17,090 nt of DNA from an uncultured Opitutaceae bacterium. GTDB taxonomy: Bacteria > Verrucomicrobiota > Verrucomicrobiae > Opitutales > Opitutaceae. The translations under genes and the position numbers were made by a program. How positions within the stretch are numbered: position 1 is the first letter of the stretch; each line of letters begins with the position of its first letter. The notes below the pieces were generated by a model. That model was given only the letters and a program-made list of their open reading frames with translations. It did no database searches and was not told the DNA's origin. Where the stretch lies: assembly GCA_946482625.1 (NCBI GenBank), contig CAMLSH010000022.1:1-17090 (forward strand), written 5' to 3'. This document shows positions 6,743 to 14,838 of the stretch, in pieces.

Positions 6743-6845
6743 GGTGGAACGCGCGGTCCCTCGCGCGTTGTGCGACACCGCCCGCGAATCCTACGTCTTC
6801 ACCTCCCTCGACATCGCACAGCGTGCGGGGACCGCCCGCTCCACC
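6743..6845. repeat. 18-bp inverted repeats around an inner hairpin (BIME-like)
   Basis: The arm at 6743-6760 (GGTGGAACGCGCGGTCCC) is matched on the other strand by 6828-6845 at 16 of 18 bases, with 67 bp between. Inside the left arm, AACGCGCG (6748-6755) and CGCGCGTT (6762-6769) form a separate 8-bp hairpin. Paired palindromic units in opposite orientation are typical of bacterial interspersed mosaic elements. There is no coding potential consistent with a transposase, so if mobile it would be non-autonomous. Confidence 0.5.
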
Positions 6846-6880
6846 TAAAACCGCCCGCGGCTCGCCGAGCTCCGCCTTTC

Positions 6881-6929
6881 TGCTATCGATCACGGTTCAT
6901 TCGCCATCGGCCATCAGTCACTGGTCATT
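6881..6929. repeat. Degenerate tandem 7-bp repeats
   Basis: The stretch divides cleanly into 7-bp units: TGCTATC, GATCACG, GTTCATT, CGCCATC, GGCCATC, AGTCACT, GGTCATT. The last five fit NNYCAYY. This heptamer pattern recalls the short tandemly repeated sequences known from heterocystous cyanobacteria. It lies in the gene-free stretch 6654-7022, between the sigma-factor operon and the kinase-like gene. Apart from the repeats listed, I see no gene or convincing promoter in that stretch. Confidence 0.5.
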
Positions 6930-7022
6930 CCCCACGGGGCATCCTCACTTTTCCCTCCGCCCCCGCATTTCTTGAGTCGAATCCGGGCCCGCTCTTCGTT
7001 CTAGTTCGCCCCCTTCCCACCC

Positions 7023-8258
7023 ATGAGCGCGCCCGCCAACACCACCCCATCCATCCCGCTTTCCGCCAACGGCACCCCGGCGACCGCGCGCCACGCCGAT
7101 CTCGAAATCAAAGACGCCCACCTCATTTTCGAGGCCGTCTGGCAGGACCTCGAATCCGATTTCCGCCGCGAAGATCTTCGCTTCCCCAAGGAATTCATCC
7201 TCCTCGGCGGCGCCCCCGGTGCCGGTAAAGGCACCAACACCGCCTTCATCCTCAACGCCCGCGGCCTCACCTGCCCGCCCATCGTCGTCTCCTCGCTGCT
7301 CGATACGCCCGAAGCCCGCCGCATCAAAGACGCCGGCGGCATGGTCGGCGACCGCGAGGTCATCGGCATCCTCCTGCGACAGCTCCTCCGCCCCGAATAT
7401 CGCGACGGCGTCATCCTCGACGGCTTTCCCCGCACCAAGGTCCAGGTCGAGTGCCTCAAACTTCTCGTCAACAAACTCCACCAGCTCCGTAGCGAGTTCG
7501 TCCATACGCCGCTCGGCATCCATTTCCGCCAGCCCACGATCCACATCATGGTGCTCTTCGTGGACGAAAAGGAGAGCGTCGCCCGCCAGCTCAAACGCGG
7601 CCGCGAAATTCGCGAGTACAACGAAGAGGTCCGCCGCACCGGCATCGGCGAACTCCAGGAAGAGCGCGCCACCGACTACGACGCCGCCCTCGCCCAGCGC
7701 CGCTACCGCGTCTTCAAAGAACAAACCTGGTCCGCCCTCCAGTCGCTCAAGGAGATCTACCACTACCACTTCATCAACGCGCAGGGCACCATCGAGGAGG
7801 TTGAGCAAAACATCCTCCGCGAGCTCAAGTACCAGAGCTCCCTCGAACTCGATCCGCGCACCTACGACCGCCTCCGCAGCCTTCCCCTCGCGGGCGACAT
7901 CGTGGTCCACGCCCGCCAGGAAATGGTGAAGCGCCTCGACGCCTACGAATTCGAGCATCCCGACCTTTTCGGCCGCGTCGTCACCTTCGTGGAGAAAAAA
8001 TTGATGCCGATCATCCTCCGCCACGCCATCTCCGGCGTCGCCTTGATCAACACGGAAGACCCCGTGCTCGATGACTCCCTCGCCCTCGCCATGCTCATCG
8101 ACGTGTTTTCCGAACGCGGTTACCACGCCGTCGTCGACCTCCACCGCATCGAGGTCCCGGAAAAATTCGATCTCACCACCGGCCAGATCAAGTGCCGCAT
8201 CAAAAAAGTCTTCCGCCTCCAGATCCGCTTCCACGGCTCTGAAATCCGCCGCGGCTGA
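7023..8258 (+). CDS. Adenylate-kinase-like protein with extra C-terminal domain
   Basis: This 411-residue protein contains a nucleoside monophosphate kinase domain that moves a phosphate from ATP to a nucleotide. The P-loop is GGAPGAGKGT (62-71). GGMVGDREV (105-113) corresponds to the NMP-binding segment, and DGFPRT (133-138) is the diagnostic adenylate kinase signature. RGREIREYNEEVRRTG and RATDYDAALAQRRYRVFKEQT (215-235) match the arginine-rich LID edges; the LID is short and lacks zinc cysteines. Normal adenylate kinases have about 180-220 residues. Here a 55-residue N-terminal lead and about 150 C-terminal residues (260-411) are added, and I do not recognise the latter. It is probably a paralogue with a changed substrate or regulatory role rather than the housekeeping Adk. 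It stands alone after a repeat-rich gap. Confidence 0.85.
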   Translation: MSAPANTTPSIPLSANGTPATARHADLEIKDAHLIFEAVWQDLESDFRREDLRFPKEFILLGGAPGAGKGTNTAFILNARGLTCPPIVVSSLLDTPEARRIKDAGGMVGDREVIGILLRQLLRPEYRDGVILDGFPRTKVQVECLKLLVNKLHQLRSEFVHTPLGIHFRQPTIHIMVLFVDEKESVARQLKRGREIREYNEEVRRTGIGELQEERATDYDAALAQRRYRVFKEQTWSALQSLKEIYHYHFINAQGTIEEVEQNILRELKYQSSLELDPRTYDRLRSLPLAGDIVVHARQEMVKRLDAYEFEHPDLFGRVVTFVEKKLMPIILRHAISGVALINTEDPVLDDSLALAMLIDVFSERGYHAVVDLHRIEVPEKFDLTTGQIKCRIKKVFRLQIRFHGSEIRRG

Positions 8259-8596
8259 TCCAGCCGTCTCCACTTTTCCAGTAAACGCGTGCAACCGACA
8301 CCCGCCAAACTCCACTAACTTCATCGCGTTTAAACGGCTTCGGACTGTTCGGCGCTCTGGTGCCCACCGTCCGAACGGCCTTCTTTAGCCTTTCTCCGCC
8401 CACGCGCTCTGGTAAAAACCCTCACAACTATTTTACAGGGATTTAACCACGCCTGAATCCGACCGATAAACGAGTAGTGCAGCCATGAACCCCTCGTTCG
8501 CCAACCGCCTCTTTCCAACCAACGCCCCACCGCCGCTCCACCGGCCGGACACTCGTCCACGCGCCTCGCGCGTCTGACTCCTCCCCCGCCCAGCCC
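8259..8596. other. Intergenic stretch without a recognisable gene
   Basis: This 338-bp gap separates the kinase-like gene from the next plus-strand gene. It holds a stem-loop at 8339-8375, then a comparatively AT-rich patch (about 8410-8445, CTATTTTACAGG) that would suit a promoter, though I find no well-spaced -35/-10 pair. The only ATG-started frame on the plus strand (8485-8577, 30 codons) is Pro/Arg-rich and not protein-like. Confidence 0.5.
8339..8375 (+). terminator. Possible terminator of the kinase-like gene
   Basis: TTCGGAC (8339-8345) and GTCCGAA (8369-8375) pair perfectly. Within their 23-nt loop, GGCGC and GTGCC form a second 5-bp stem with one G-U pair and a TCTG loop. The tail CGGCCTTCTTTAGCCTTTCT is pyrimidine-rich but has no clean T-run. 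It lies 80 bp after the stop codon. Confidence 0.4.
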
Positions 8597-9571
8597 ATGG
8601 CCGAAACCAAGCCCTTCGCGGACCTGCCTGCCGGGATTGTGGCCATGTTGCGCGATGAAGCCACCTTGTCGGTCGCCATCAATGTCCTCGACGACAGCCG
8701 GCGCGATAACCTTACCCGCACCGAGGAAATCCAAGCCCGCAAACCCGCTCTCGGCGGCCTGCTTTCTTCCAAAAAAGACCGCGAAGAGTACCAGGCCGCG
8801 CTGAAAACCGTCCAGACCCAGCTCGCCGCGATCGACGCGCTCGCCGCCCGCGCTGCTCTGGCCCGAGAGCGCCTCCACCCCGCCCTCCGCGCCGCTCTGG
8901 TCCAGCACCTCGGCCAGAGCGACCCCGCCTATCAGCAAGGCCTCCGCGCCGCCCGTTTTCACGAGCACTGGCATAGCCAACAAGCCGTCGTCGCCGACCG
9001 CCTCAAAGGTTTCCTCCGCGATCTCCGCGAATCCCACGCCGCCTACGCCGAAGACGCCCGCACCGCCCGCGCCCGTCCGTCGAGCAACACCACGTGGAAA
9101 CTCACTACCGTCCGCTCCGCCGCCGCCGAACTCGAACGTTCGCTCGACGAACTCAACGCCACCGCCGCCGAGCACGCCGCCGCCGTCGCCGGTACTCCCT
9201 TCGCCGCCTGCCACCTCCCGATCCTCGAACCTTGGGGCTGCATCGCCCGGATCGATATGATGGGCGTCCGCCCCATCCCCGAGGCCACCGCGGAGGCCGC
9301 CCGCTTGCTGGCCGAGTTTAACGACATCCGAAAACCCGCCCTCGATACCCTCGAAGGCATGTACAAAGCCGCCACCGTCGAACACGCCCACCTCGCCGAC
9401 ACCACCCTTCGCGCCCGGTGGAGCGAGCTGCTCGCGTACGCCGAACAATACCTCGTCTCCGACGCCGAACTGGAGCCCGCCCTCGCCGATATCGAGCGCC
9501 GCTTGCTTGAGGCCGAACGCATCCGGCTCAACACCCAGTTCGACCAGCAAGCCTTCCGTCACGAGCCGTGA
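8597..9571 (+). CDS. Uncharacterised helical protein
   Basis: I do not recognise this 324-residue protein. It has no signal peptide and no transmembrane segment, so it should be cytoplasmic. It is rich in Ala, Glu, Arg and Leu. Two stretches look like coiled coils or long helices: about 55-100 (KKDREEYQAALKTVQTQLAA) and about 170-198 (AAAELERSLDELNATAAEHA). Between residues 200 and 230 is a short, different segment with two Cys, a Trp and Pro residues (FAACHLPILEPWGCIARIDMMG). The C-terminus is again helical. Codon use matches its neighbours and the frame is clean, supporting a real gene. It precedes the polysaccharide cluster by 195 bp, but nothing ties it to that pathway. The start has no Shine-Dalgarno motif. 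Confidence 0.7.
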   Translation: MAETKPFADLPAGIVAMLRDEATLSVAINVLDDSRRDNLTRTEEIQARKPALGGLLSSKKDREEYQAALKTVQTQLAAIDALAARAALARERLHPALRAALVQHLGQSDPAYQQGLRAARFHEHWHSQQAVVADRLKGFLRDLRESHAAYAEDARTARARPSSNTTWKLTTVRSAAAELERSLDELNATAAEHAAAVAGTPFAACHLPILEPWGCIARIDMMGVRPIPEATAEAARLLAEFNDIRKPALDTLEGMYKAATVEHAHLADTTLRARWSELLAYAEQYLVSDAELEPALADIERRLLEAERIRLNTQFDQQAFRHEP

Positions 9572-9766
9572 GCCAAAACCGCCTGCCGCGTCCTTGAGCC
9601 GCGCCGCGATCCCGCGTGCACGCCGATTATGGGCTTCCATGCCGCGTTGCTCTTCGCTCAACCTCTGCCACGCGACCTCCGATCTTCCGTGAAGCGTTCC
9701 TTCCGCTAGATCGGGTTTCACCAGCCCCAACTACCCCGCTTCTGCGCTCATCCCCGGCGCATCCGC

Positions 9767-10498
9767 ATGACCACCCCTGTCCTTGCTCTCGCCCGCATTG
9801 TCTGGCTCCGCCGCTTTCGCGCGCACCTCTACCGCCGCCTGCACCGCACGCGTATCCACCGCGCGGGCACAGGCCACCGCATCGAACTCAACGACGCTCT
9901 CCTCCACCGCTGCGATATCGAGCTCTCCGGCCCCGGCCACACGCTGATCGTCGAGCCCGGCGCGCGCCTGTGGGACGTCACCATCCGCCTCATCGGCGCA
10001 AACCACACCGTCGTCATTGGCGCCCACGCCCGCCTCCGAGGCGGACACTTTCTCGTCGAGGATCGCGGTGGCCGCCTGGAAATCGGCGCCAACACCACGA
10101 TGTTCGCCCCCATGACCGTTTGCAGCGAAGGCGGCGCCATCCACGTCGGCCGCTACTGCCTCATCGCCTACGGTCTCGACCTCCGCAACAGCGATGGCCA
10201 CAGCGTGCTCGATGCCGCGACACGCCAGCGCGTCAACCCGCCCGCCGACACCCGCATCGACGACCACGTCTGGCTGGGCAACAACTGTCAGGTGCTCAAA
10301 GGCGTCACCATCGGCGCCCACAGCATCGCCGCCGCCCGCTCGGTCATCACCAAAAACGTCCCGCCTCACACGCTCGTCGGCGGCATCCCCGCCAAAGTGA
10401 TTCGCGAAAACGTCGATTGGGATCCGCGACGGGCATACACCCCACCTCCGACGTCGACGGTCGACCTGCTCCCGATCTCAGCCCCGAGCCCGGGATAG
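9767..10498 (+). CDS. Left-handed beta-helix O-acyltransferase (WbbJ-like)
   Basis: This 243-residue enzyme belongs to the hexapeptide-repeat acyltransferases. The imperfect [LIV]-G-x4 turns run from about 60 to 200 (VEPGARLWD, IGANHTVVIGAHARL, LEIGANT, IHVGRY, LGNNCQVLKGVTIGAHSIAA). The end, VITKNVPPHTLVGGIPAKVIREN (193-215), is the standard closing motif of the family. DGH at 143-145 supplies the likely catalytic histidine. A basic N-terminus (LRRFRAHLYRRLHRTRIHR) may lie against the membrane. Family members usually transfer acetyl from acetyl-CoA to a sugar hydroxyl. Leading a run of glycosyltransferase genes, it probably acetylates a residue of the surface polysaccharide. The exact substrate cannot be read. 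Confidence 0.88.
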   Translation: MTTPVLALARIVWLRRFRAHLYRRLHRTRIHRAGTGHRIELNDALLHRCDIELSGPGHTLIVEPGARLWDVTIRLIGANHTVVIGAHARLRGGHFLVEDRGGRLEIGANTTMFAPMTVCSEGGAIHVGRYCLIAYGLDLRNSDGHSVLDAATRQRVNPPADTRIDDHVWLGNNCQVLKGVTIGAHSIAAARSVITKNVPPHTLVGGIPAKVIRENVDWDPRRAYTPPPTSTVDLLPISAPSPG

Positions 10499-10526
10499 AC
10501 GGTTCTCACGCGGAGTCGTAAAAATC

Positions 10527-10562
10527 TGGCCCCGTCGGCGCTTTCGCGCCTTCTTCGGGCCA
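10527..10562 (+). terminator. Two-tier stem-loop after the acyltransferase gene
   Basis: TGGCCC (10527-10532) pairs with GGGCCA (10557-10562). Inside it, GGCGC (10537-10541) and GCGCC (10546-10550) form a second stem with a TTTC loop. No T-run follows. It may attenuate or process the transcript between the acyltransferase and the GT2 gene rather than end it. Confidence 0.4.
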
Positions 10563-10657
10563 TGTCTGTCGATTGCCGCCGCTCCGCTTGTCCCCCACTC
10601 GCCCCCGCCAACGCCTCTCACGGCCCGTCCCGCTTCACGCCCGCCCGCGCCTGACCG

Positions 10658-11575
10658 ATGGCCACTCCCGTCGTCAGTATCTGTATACCCGCCTACAAGG
10701 CCGGGGCCTTCATCGGCGAAACGCTCGCCAGTCTTCGCGCCCAAACCTTCCCGGACTGGGAAGCCATCATTGTCGAAGACGGCTCGCACGATAACACCGA
10801 GGAAATCGTCCGCGCCTTCGCCCGGACCGTTTCCCAACCCGTCGGTTTCCAACGCCACACCGTCAACCAGGGCCTCCCCGCCACGCGCAACACCGCCATC
10901 GCCGCCGCGCGCGGCGAATGGATCGCCCTCATCGACTCCGACGATCTCTGGACGCCTCATCACCTCGAACACGCCATCGCCCGCGCCCGTGAAACCGGCG
11001 CCGAACTCGTCCACACCGGCGTCATCCTGTTCGACAGCGACACCGGCAAAGACCTCGAACTTCGCATCCCCACCGCCGACGCCATCGCCGCGCTCCCGCT
11101 CTCGCTCTTCCGCGGCGACTACCCGATCCAACCTTCCTCCGCTCTCATCCGCCGCGACACGCTCAACAAAGTCGGCGGCTTCGATCCCAAATGCCGGTAC
11201 GTCGAAGATCGCGAGCTCTGGCTGCGTCTTGCCCGCACCGGGATCCGTATCAGTTATGTCGATGCGCTCACCTGCCGCTACCGCCAGCATGCCGGCGCGA
11301 TGACGAAAAACGCCCCCGCCATGGCCGTCGGCGTCGCCGAGGTCTTCGAGCGCAACGCCGACTGGTCCGCCATCCCCGTCGATCTCCGCCGCGAACGCGC
11401 CTCCTCCGCCTGGCTCGCCGCCGGCCGCCTCGTGCTCCGCGCCGATCCCCGCCTCGCCCGCGCCCACATCGCCCGCGCCCGCCGCCACCGCCGCTCCCCG
11501 CGCATCCTCGCCTACAGCGCCGCCGCCTTTCTCCTCAGCCTCGTCAAAGGAAGCCCGCCGCCACCGTCGTCGTGA
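10658..11575 (+). CDS. Family 2 glycosyltransferase
   Basis: This 305-residue enzyme has the GT-A fold of family 2. The N-terminal strand VSICIPAYKAGAFIGETLASLRAQ (6-29) is typical, followed by EDGS (40-43, nucleotide binding), NQGLPATRNTAI (70-81) and the metal-binding DSDD (93-96). The likely catalytic base lies in VEDRELWLR (182-190). It transfers a sugar from a nucleotide-sugar donor to a lipid- or protein-linked glycan on the cytoplasmic face. The C-terminus is Arg-rich with a short hydrophobic stretch (LAYSAAAFLLSLVKG), perhaps a membrane contact. The stop codon overlaps the GTG of the next gene (GTGA), so they are probably coupled. Confidence 0.92.
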   Translation: MATPVVSICIPAYKAGAFIGETLASLRAQTFPDWEAIIVEDGSHDNTEEIVRAFARTVSQPVGFQRHTVNQGLPATRNTAIAAARGEWIALIDSDDLWTPHHLEHAIARARETGAELVHTGVILFDSDTGKDLELRIPTADAIAALPLSLFRGDYPIQPSSALIRRDTLNKVGGFDPKCRYVEDRELWLRLARTGIRISYVDALTCRYRQHAGAMTKNAPAMAVGVAEVFERNADWSAIPVDLRRERASSAWLAAGRLVLRADPRLARAHIARARRHRRSPRILAYSAAAFLLSLVKGSPPPPSS

Positions 11576-12516
11576 ATAACTCCAACCCCATCGCCGCCTG
11601 CACGCTCTTCGAGGGCGATTACCACACCGGCGCCGGCGCGCTCGCCAACTCCCTCCATGCCTCCGGTTATCGCGGCACCTTCTGGGCCGGCTACCGCGGC
11701 GCACTCCCGCCGTGGGCCGCCTCCGCCCGCGCCGACGGCCCCGATCTCCACCGCTTCGCCGCCGCGCCCGATTTCGAGATCGTCTTCGTGTCGCTCGAAT
11801 CCGCGCCGCACTTCGCGTATCACAAACCTGAATTCCTCCAGCGCCTCCTCGGCGAACTCGCTCCCGACGCCTCCGCCGCAATCTATCTCGATCCCGACAT
11901 CGTCGTGAAATGCCCGTGGTCGCTTTTCTCAGACTGGCTCGACGATGGCGTCGCCCTCGTCGAAGATCTCAACCCGTCCCTCCCACCGCGCCACCCAACA
12001 CGCCGCGCCTGGCAACGCGTGCTCACCCCGCGCGGCCTCACGCCAAAGCGCGAACTCCACCGCTACTACAACTCCGGCTTCATCGGCGTCCCACGAACAC
12101 ACGCCGCGTTCCTCGGCGAATGGCAGCGCATGATGACGATCGTCCGCGAAGTCCTCGGCGCGCAGCACCACCACATCAAAGCCGGCACCGCTACCACCCT
12201 CTTTCACTCCACCGATCAAGACGCGCTCAACATGGCGCTCATGATCACCGAGACCCCGTTGAACACCGCCGGCCCCGAGGCGATGGATTTCGTCACCGGC
12301 GGCCATTACCTCTCGCACGCCGTTGGCACGCCGAAACCGTGGCAGGGCAGTTTGCTTCGTCAGGCTCTGCGCGGCTATCCGCCCTCGGTGCAAACCAAGG
12401 CGTTTCATCAGCACGCCTCCGCGCCCATTGCACTTTTCAGTGCCTCCACGCTGCGCAGCCGCCAGCGCGCACTCGCGCTCTCCGCATTGATCGGCCGCTT
12501 CTACCGGCGCACATGA
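11572..12516 (+). CDS. GT8-like glycosyltransferase
   Basis: This 314-residue protein looks like a retaining GT-A enzyme. It has a central IYLDPDIVVKCPWSLF (104-119) with a DxD-type motif (DPD, 107-109) for metal and nucleotide sugar. YYNSGFIGVP follows around 165-174, then STDQDALNMAL around 217-227, an arrangement usual in family 8. GTG at 11572 is chosen because it gives a 4-nt GTGA overlap with the upstream GT2 and starts just before the first strand (PIAACTLFEGDYHTGAGALANSL). The frame stays open upstream but only as a shadow of the GT2 gene, and the first in-frame ATG lies far inside the protein. Family assignment is by motif only; donor and acceptor are unknown. Confidence 0.8.
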   Translation: MNNSNPIAACTLFEGDYHTGAGALANSLHASGYRGTFWAGYRGALPPWAASARADGPDLHRFAAAPDFEIVFVSLESAPHFAYHKPEFLQRLLGELAPDASAAIYLDPDIVVKCPWSLFSDWLDDGVALVEDLNPSLPPRHPTRRAWQRVLTPRGLTPKRELHRYYNSGFIGVPRTHAAFLGEWQRMMTIVREVLGAQHHHIKAGTATTLFHSTDQDALNMALMITETPLNTAGPEAMDFVTGGHYLSHAVGTPKPWQGSLLRQALRGYPPSVQTKAFHQHASAPIALFSASTLRSRQRALALSALIGRFYRRT

Positions 12517-12574
12517 GCGTCTTTCAGCAAAACCCTCAGCAACGCTTTGCCGCGCGGCCTGTCTGCGCGCCCCT

Positions 12575-13723
12575 ATGAATCTCCTGTTCGTGTGCACCTC
12601 TCTCCAGCCAGGCCGTGATGGCGTGGGCGATTATACGCGCCTGCTCGCCAGCGGTTGCGCCGACGCCGGTCACACGTGCGCCCTCATCGCGATCAACGAC
12701 GAACACGCGAAAGAACCCGTCGTGCACGAGACACAGTCCGAGCGAAACCACGTCTTCCCCGTCCTCCGCCTTTCGCCCGCCAAATCCTGGACCGCACGCT
12801 ACGAACACGCCCAGGCCTTCGTCGCCACCCACGCGCCCGATTGGGTCAGCTGGCAAATCGTGCCCTACGGTTTTCACCCCAAAGGCATCATCCCCGACTC
12901 CGCCTTCGAATTCGCGCGGCTCGGCGAGGGACGACACAACCATCTCTTTTTGCACGAGCTGTGGATCGGCCTTTCCTTCGGCGAGCCGTTTAAAAATCGC
13001 GCCTACGGCTTCTTTCAACGCCGCGCGCTCATGGCGTTTATCCGCTGCATCGCGCCCACCGTCATCGACACCTCCAACCCCGCCTACCGCGCCACGCTGA
13101 TCCGCGAGGGCTGCACGCCTGGCATCCTCCCGTTGTGCGGCAACATCCCCGTCGAGCCCATGCCGCCCGCGCCGCACGGCGACGAATGGGTCGGCGGCAT
13201 CTTCGGGACCGTACACACGCAATTCGATCCGCGTCCCTGCCTGTCCGCGCTCGCCCGCGGCGCCAAGGCCTCGAAACGCACCTTGCGCATCCTCGGCTTC
13301 GGCCGGCTCGGCGCCCATGGCGACGCCCTCTTCGCGCAATTGAAGACTGAATACAACGGCCGCATCGCGCTCGAAAACCTCGGCGAACGCCCGCCATCCG
13401 AGATTTCGAGCCTGCTCCAGTCCCTCGACTTCGGCATCGGCACGCACCCGTGGGCGCTCATCGGCAAAAGCGGCGCCGTCGCCGCCATGCTCGATCACGG
13501 CCTGCCGGTCATCGTGCCACGCGACGACTGGGCCCTGCGCGAACCGCCCACGCCGCCGCCGCTGCGCGATCCGCTCGTCGTCCGCCTTTCGGATACGCCG
13601 TCCGAGCTCATGGCCGGCTGGCTCGCGCGCCGCCGCCCTCCCCAGCCTCGACTGGGCGCCCTCGCCTCCGCTTTCCTCTCCCGCCTCAACAGCATTCAGG
13701 ACACCCCGCTTCTCCAGCAGTGA
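12575..13723 (+). CDS. GT-B-fold glycosyltransferase lacking a clear EX7E motif
   Basis: This 382-residue protein begins with the GT4-type strand and glycine loop MNLLFVCTSLQPGRDGVGDYTRLLA. Its second domain has GGIFGTVHTQFDP (207-219), LRILGFGRLGAHGD (237-250) and a donor-binding region LDFGIGTHPWALIGKSGAVAAMLDHGLPVIVPRDDW (284-319). The usual E-x7-E pair is not present there; GKSGAVAAMLDHGLPVI replaces it. It may be a divergent glycosyltransferase or a related enzyme that has lost canonical catalysis. It starts 58 bp after the GT8-like gene and ends in a GTGA overlap with the next GT4 gene, whose N-terminus (MNLLFYVPQ) is similar, suggesting distant paralogues. Confidence 0.78.
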   Translation: MNLLFVCTSLQPGRDGVGDYTRLLASGCADAGHTCALIAINDEHAKEPVVHETQSERNHVFPVLRLSPAKSWTARYEHAQAFVATHAPDWVSWQIVPYGFHPKGIIPDSAFEFARLGEGRHNHLFLHELWIGLSFGEPFKNRAYGFFQRRALMAFIRCIAPTVIDTSNPAYRATLIREGCTPGILPLCGNIPVEPMPPAPHGDEWVGGIFGTVHTQFDPRPCLSALARGAKASKRTLRILGFGRLGAHGDALFAQLKTEYNGRIALENLGERPPSEISSLLQSLDFGIGTHPWALIGKSGAVAAMLDHGLPVIVPRDDWALREPPTPPPLRDPLVVRLSDTPSELMAGWLARRRPPQPRLGALASAFLSRLNSIQDTPLLQQ

Positions 13724-14838
13724 ACCTCCTTTTCTACGTCCCCCAGATGGCCGCGTACGGCGGCATGGAACGCCATGTCTGCGTGCTCGCCCAGGAAGCC
13801 GCCGCGCGCGGTCATCGCGTTCGCCTGCTCACCACCAGCGACTCGCTCAACAACGACGCCCGCTCCGCGCTCGCCGCCGCCGGGATAGACTTTCGCGAAC
13901 TCTCCCGCCCGCGCGGCCAGGCGTCGCAACTGCAAAAATATCTCTGGCTCTGGCGCGAAAGCTACCGCGCCCGCTCCACCCGCTGGGATCTCATCTACAC
14001 CAACGGCCAGAGCGCCCTCGCCAGCATCGTCTGGAAAGCCGCGCAACGCGGCGGTCGCACCCGCATCGTCCATCATCACCACACCGCTGCCGACGCAGGT
14101 GAACAAGCCACCTGGGCTCCCGGCTTCCGCCGCGTACTCGCCCGCGCACCCGAGATCGTCGCGTGCAGCGAAGCCACCCGCACCGGCATCGAGCAGGCGC
14201 TCAACCGTCGTCGCGTGTGCTTCCTCCCGTACTTCACCGCGTGCCCCGTCACGCGCGACCAGATCCAGAAACCCGGCCCCGCGCACGACCGACCGCTTCA
14301 CATCGGCTTCCTCGGACGCCTCGTCTCCACCAAAGGCATCGACACGCTCTGTTCGCTGAGCCGCCGCCCTGAACTCGCCGGCGTGCTCTGGCACATCCAC
14401 GGCGGAGGCCCCGAGTATCCAGAATCCCATTTCGCCGCTTTCCCCAACATCCGCTACCACGGCCCCTATCGCGATCTCGTCCGCCACGGCGAAATCCTCC
14501 GCTCGCTCGACGCCGTCGCCCTTTTCTCCGTCCACAACGAGGGCATGCCCCTCAGCTTGATAGAGACCATGTCCGCCGGCCTTCCGTGGATCGCCACCGA
14601 CCGCGGCGGCACCCGCGAACTCGCCGAAGCCGCCGTCAACTGCGTCGTCCTCGATCATCCCTGCACACCCGAAAGCGCTCTCCCCGGCGTCCTCGAACTG
14701 GTCCGCCGCCTCCGCGCCGGCGAAACCTCGCGCCTCGCCCAACGCGATGTGTACGACCGCCGCTTCGCGCCCGACGTCGTCTCGCGCCTGTGGTTCGACT
14801 ATCTGGAGCAGGCTGTCCCCGCCGCCACCGGTTCATGA
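13720..14838 (+). CDS. Family 4 glycosyltransferase
   Basis: This 372-residue GT-B enzyme has an acceptor domain starting MNLLFYVPQMAAYGGMERHVCVLAQEAAARGH, with the GGMERH loop typical of family 4, and HHHHT (118-122). The donor domain starts at LHIGFLGRLVSTKGIDTL (193-210), with IHGGGPEYP (226-234), YHGPYRDL and the EX7E motif EGMPLSLIE (274-282), followed by MSAGLPWIATDRGGTRE. All expected elements are present, so it should be an active retaining transferase. GTG at 13720 is preferred over the ATG nine codons later because it keeps the first strand and gives a GTGA overlap with the preceding gene. It ends in an ATGA overlap with the GT61 gene. Confidence 0.92.
   Translation: MNLLFYVPQMAAYGGMERHVCVLAQEAAARGHRVRLLTTSDSLNNDARSALAAAGIDFRELSRPRGQASQLQKYLWLWRESYRARSTRWDLIYTNGQSALASIVWKAAQRGGRTRIVHHHHTAADAGEQATWAPGFRRVLARAPEIVACSEATRTGIEQALNRRRVCFLPYFTACPVTRDQIQKPGPAHDRPLHIGFLGRLVSTKGIDTLCSLSRRPELAGVLWHIHGGGPEYPESHFAAFPNIRYHGPYRDLVRHGEILRSLDAVALFSVHNEGMPLSLIETMSAGLPWIATDRGGTRELAEAAVNCVVLDHPCTPESALPGVLELVRRLRAGETSRLAQRDVYDRRFAPDVVSRLWFDYLEQAVPAATGS

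Noticed and set aside
6881..6929. CRISPR array
   Set aside because: Units are only 7 bp and contiguous, with no spacers and no cas genes nearby.
6945..8324. 459-codon minus-strand frame opposite the kinase-like gene
   Set aside because: It is the shadow of a GC-rich gene whose plus-strand product has clear kinase motifs. The antisense protein is a low-complexity Asp/Glu/Gly/Val mixture.
8485..8577. 30-codon frame upstream of the helical protein
   Set aside because: It is Pro/Arg-rich with no start signal. It is probably leader sequence.
8330..9730. 466-codon minus-strand frame opposite the helical protein
   Set aside because: It is Gly/Ala/Glu-rich low complexity, typical of antisense frames in GC-rich DNA. 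The plus-strand frame has normal composition, though without a known family this choice is less certain than elsewhere.
9616..10521. 301-codon plus-strand frame over the acyltransferase
   Set aside because: It is Pro/Arg/His-rich with no domain, while the other frame carries hexapeptide repeats and the DGH motif.
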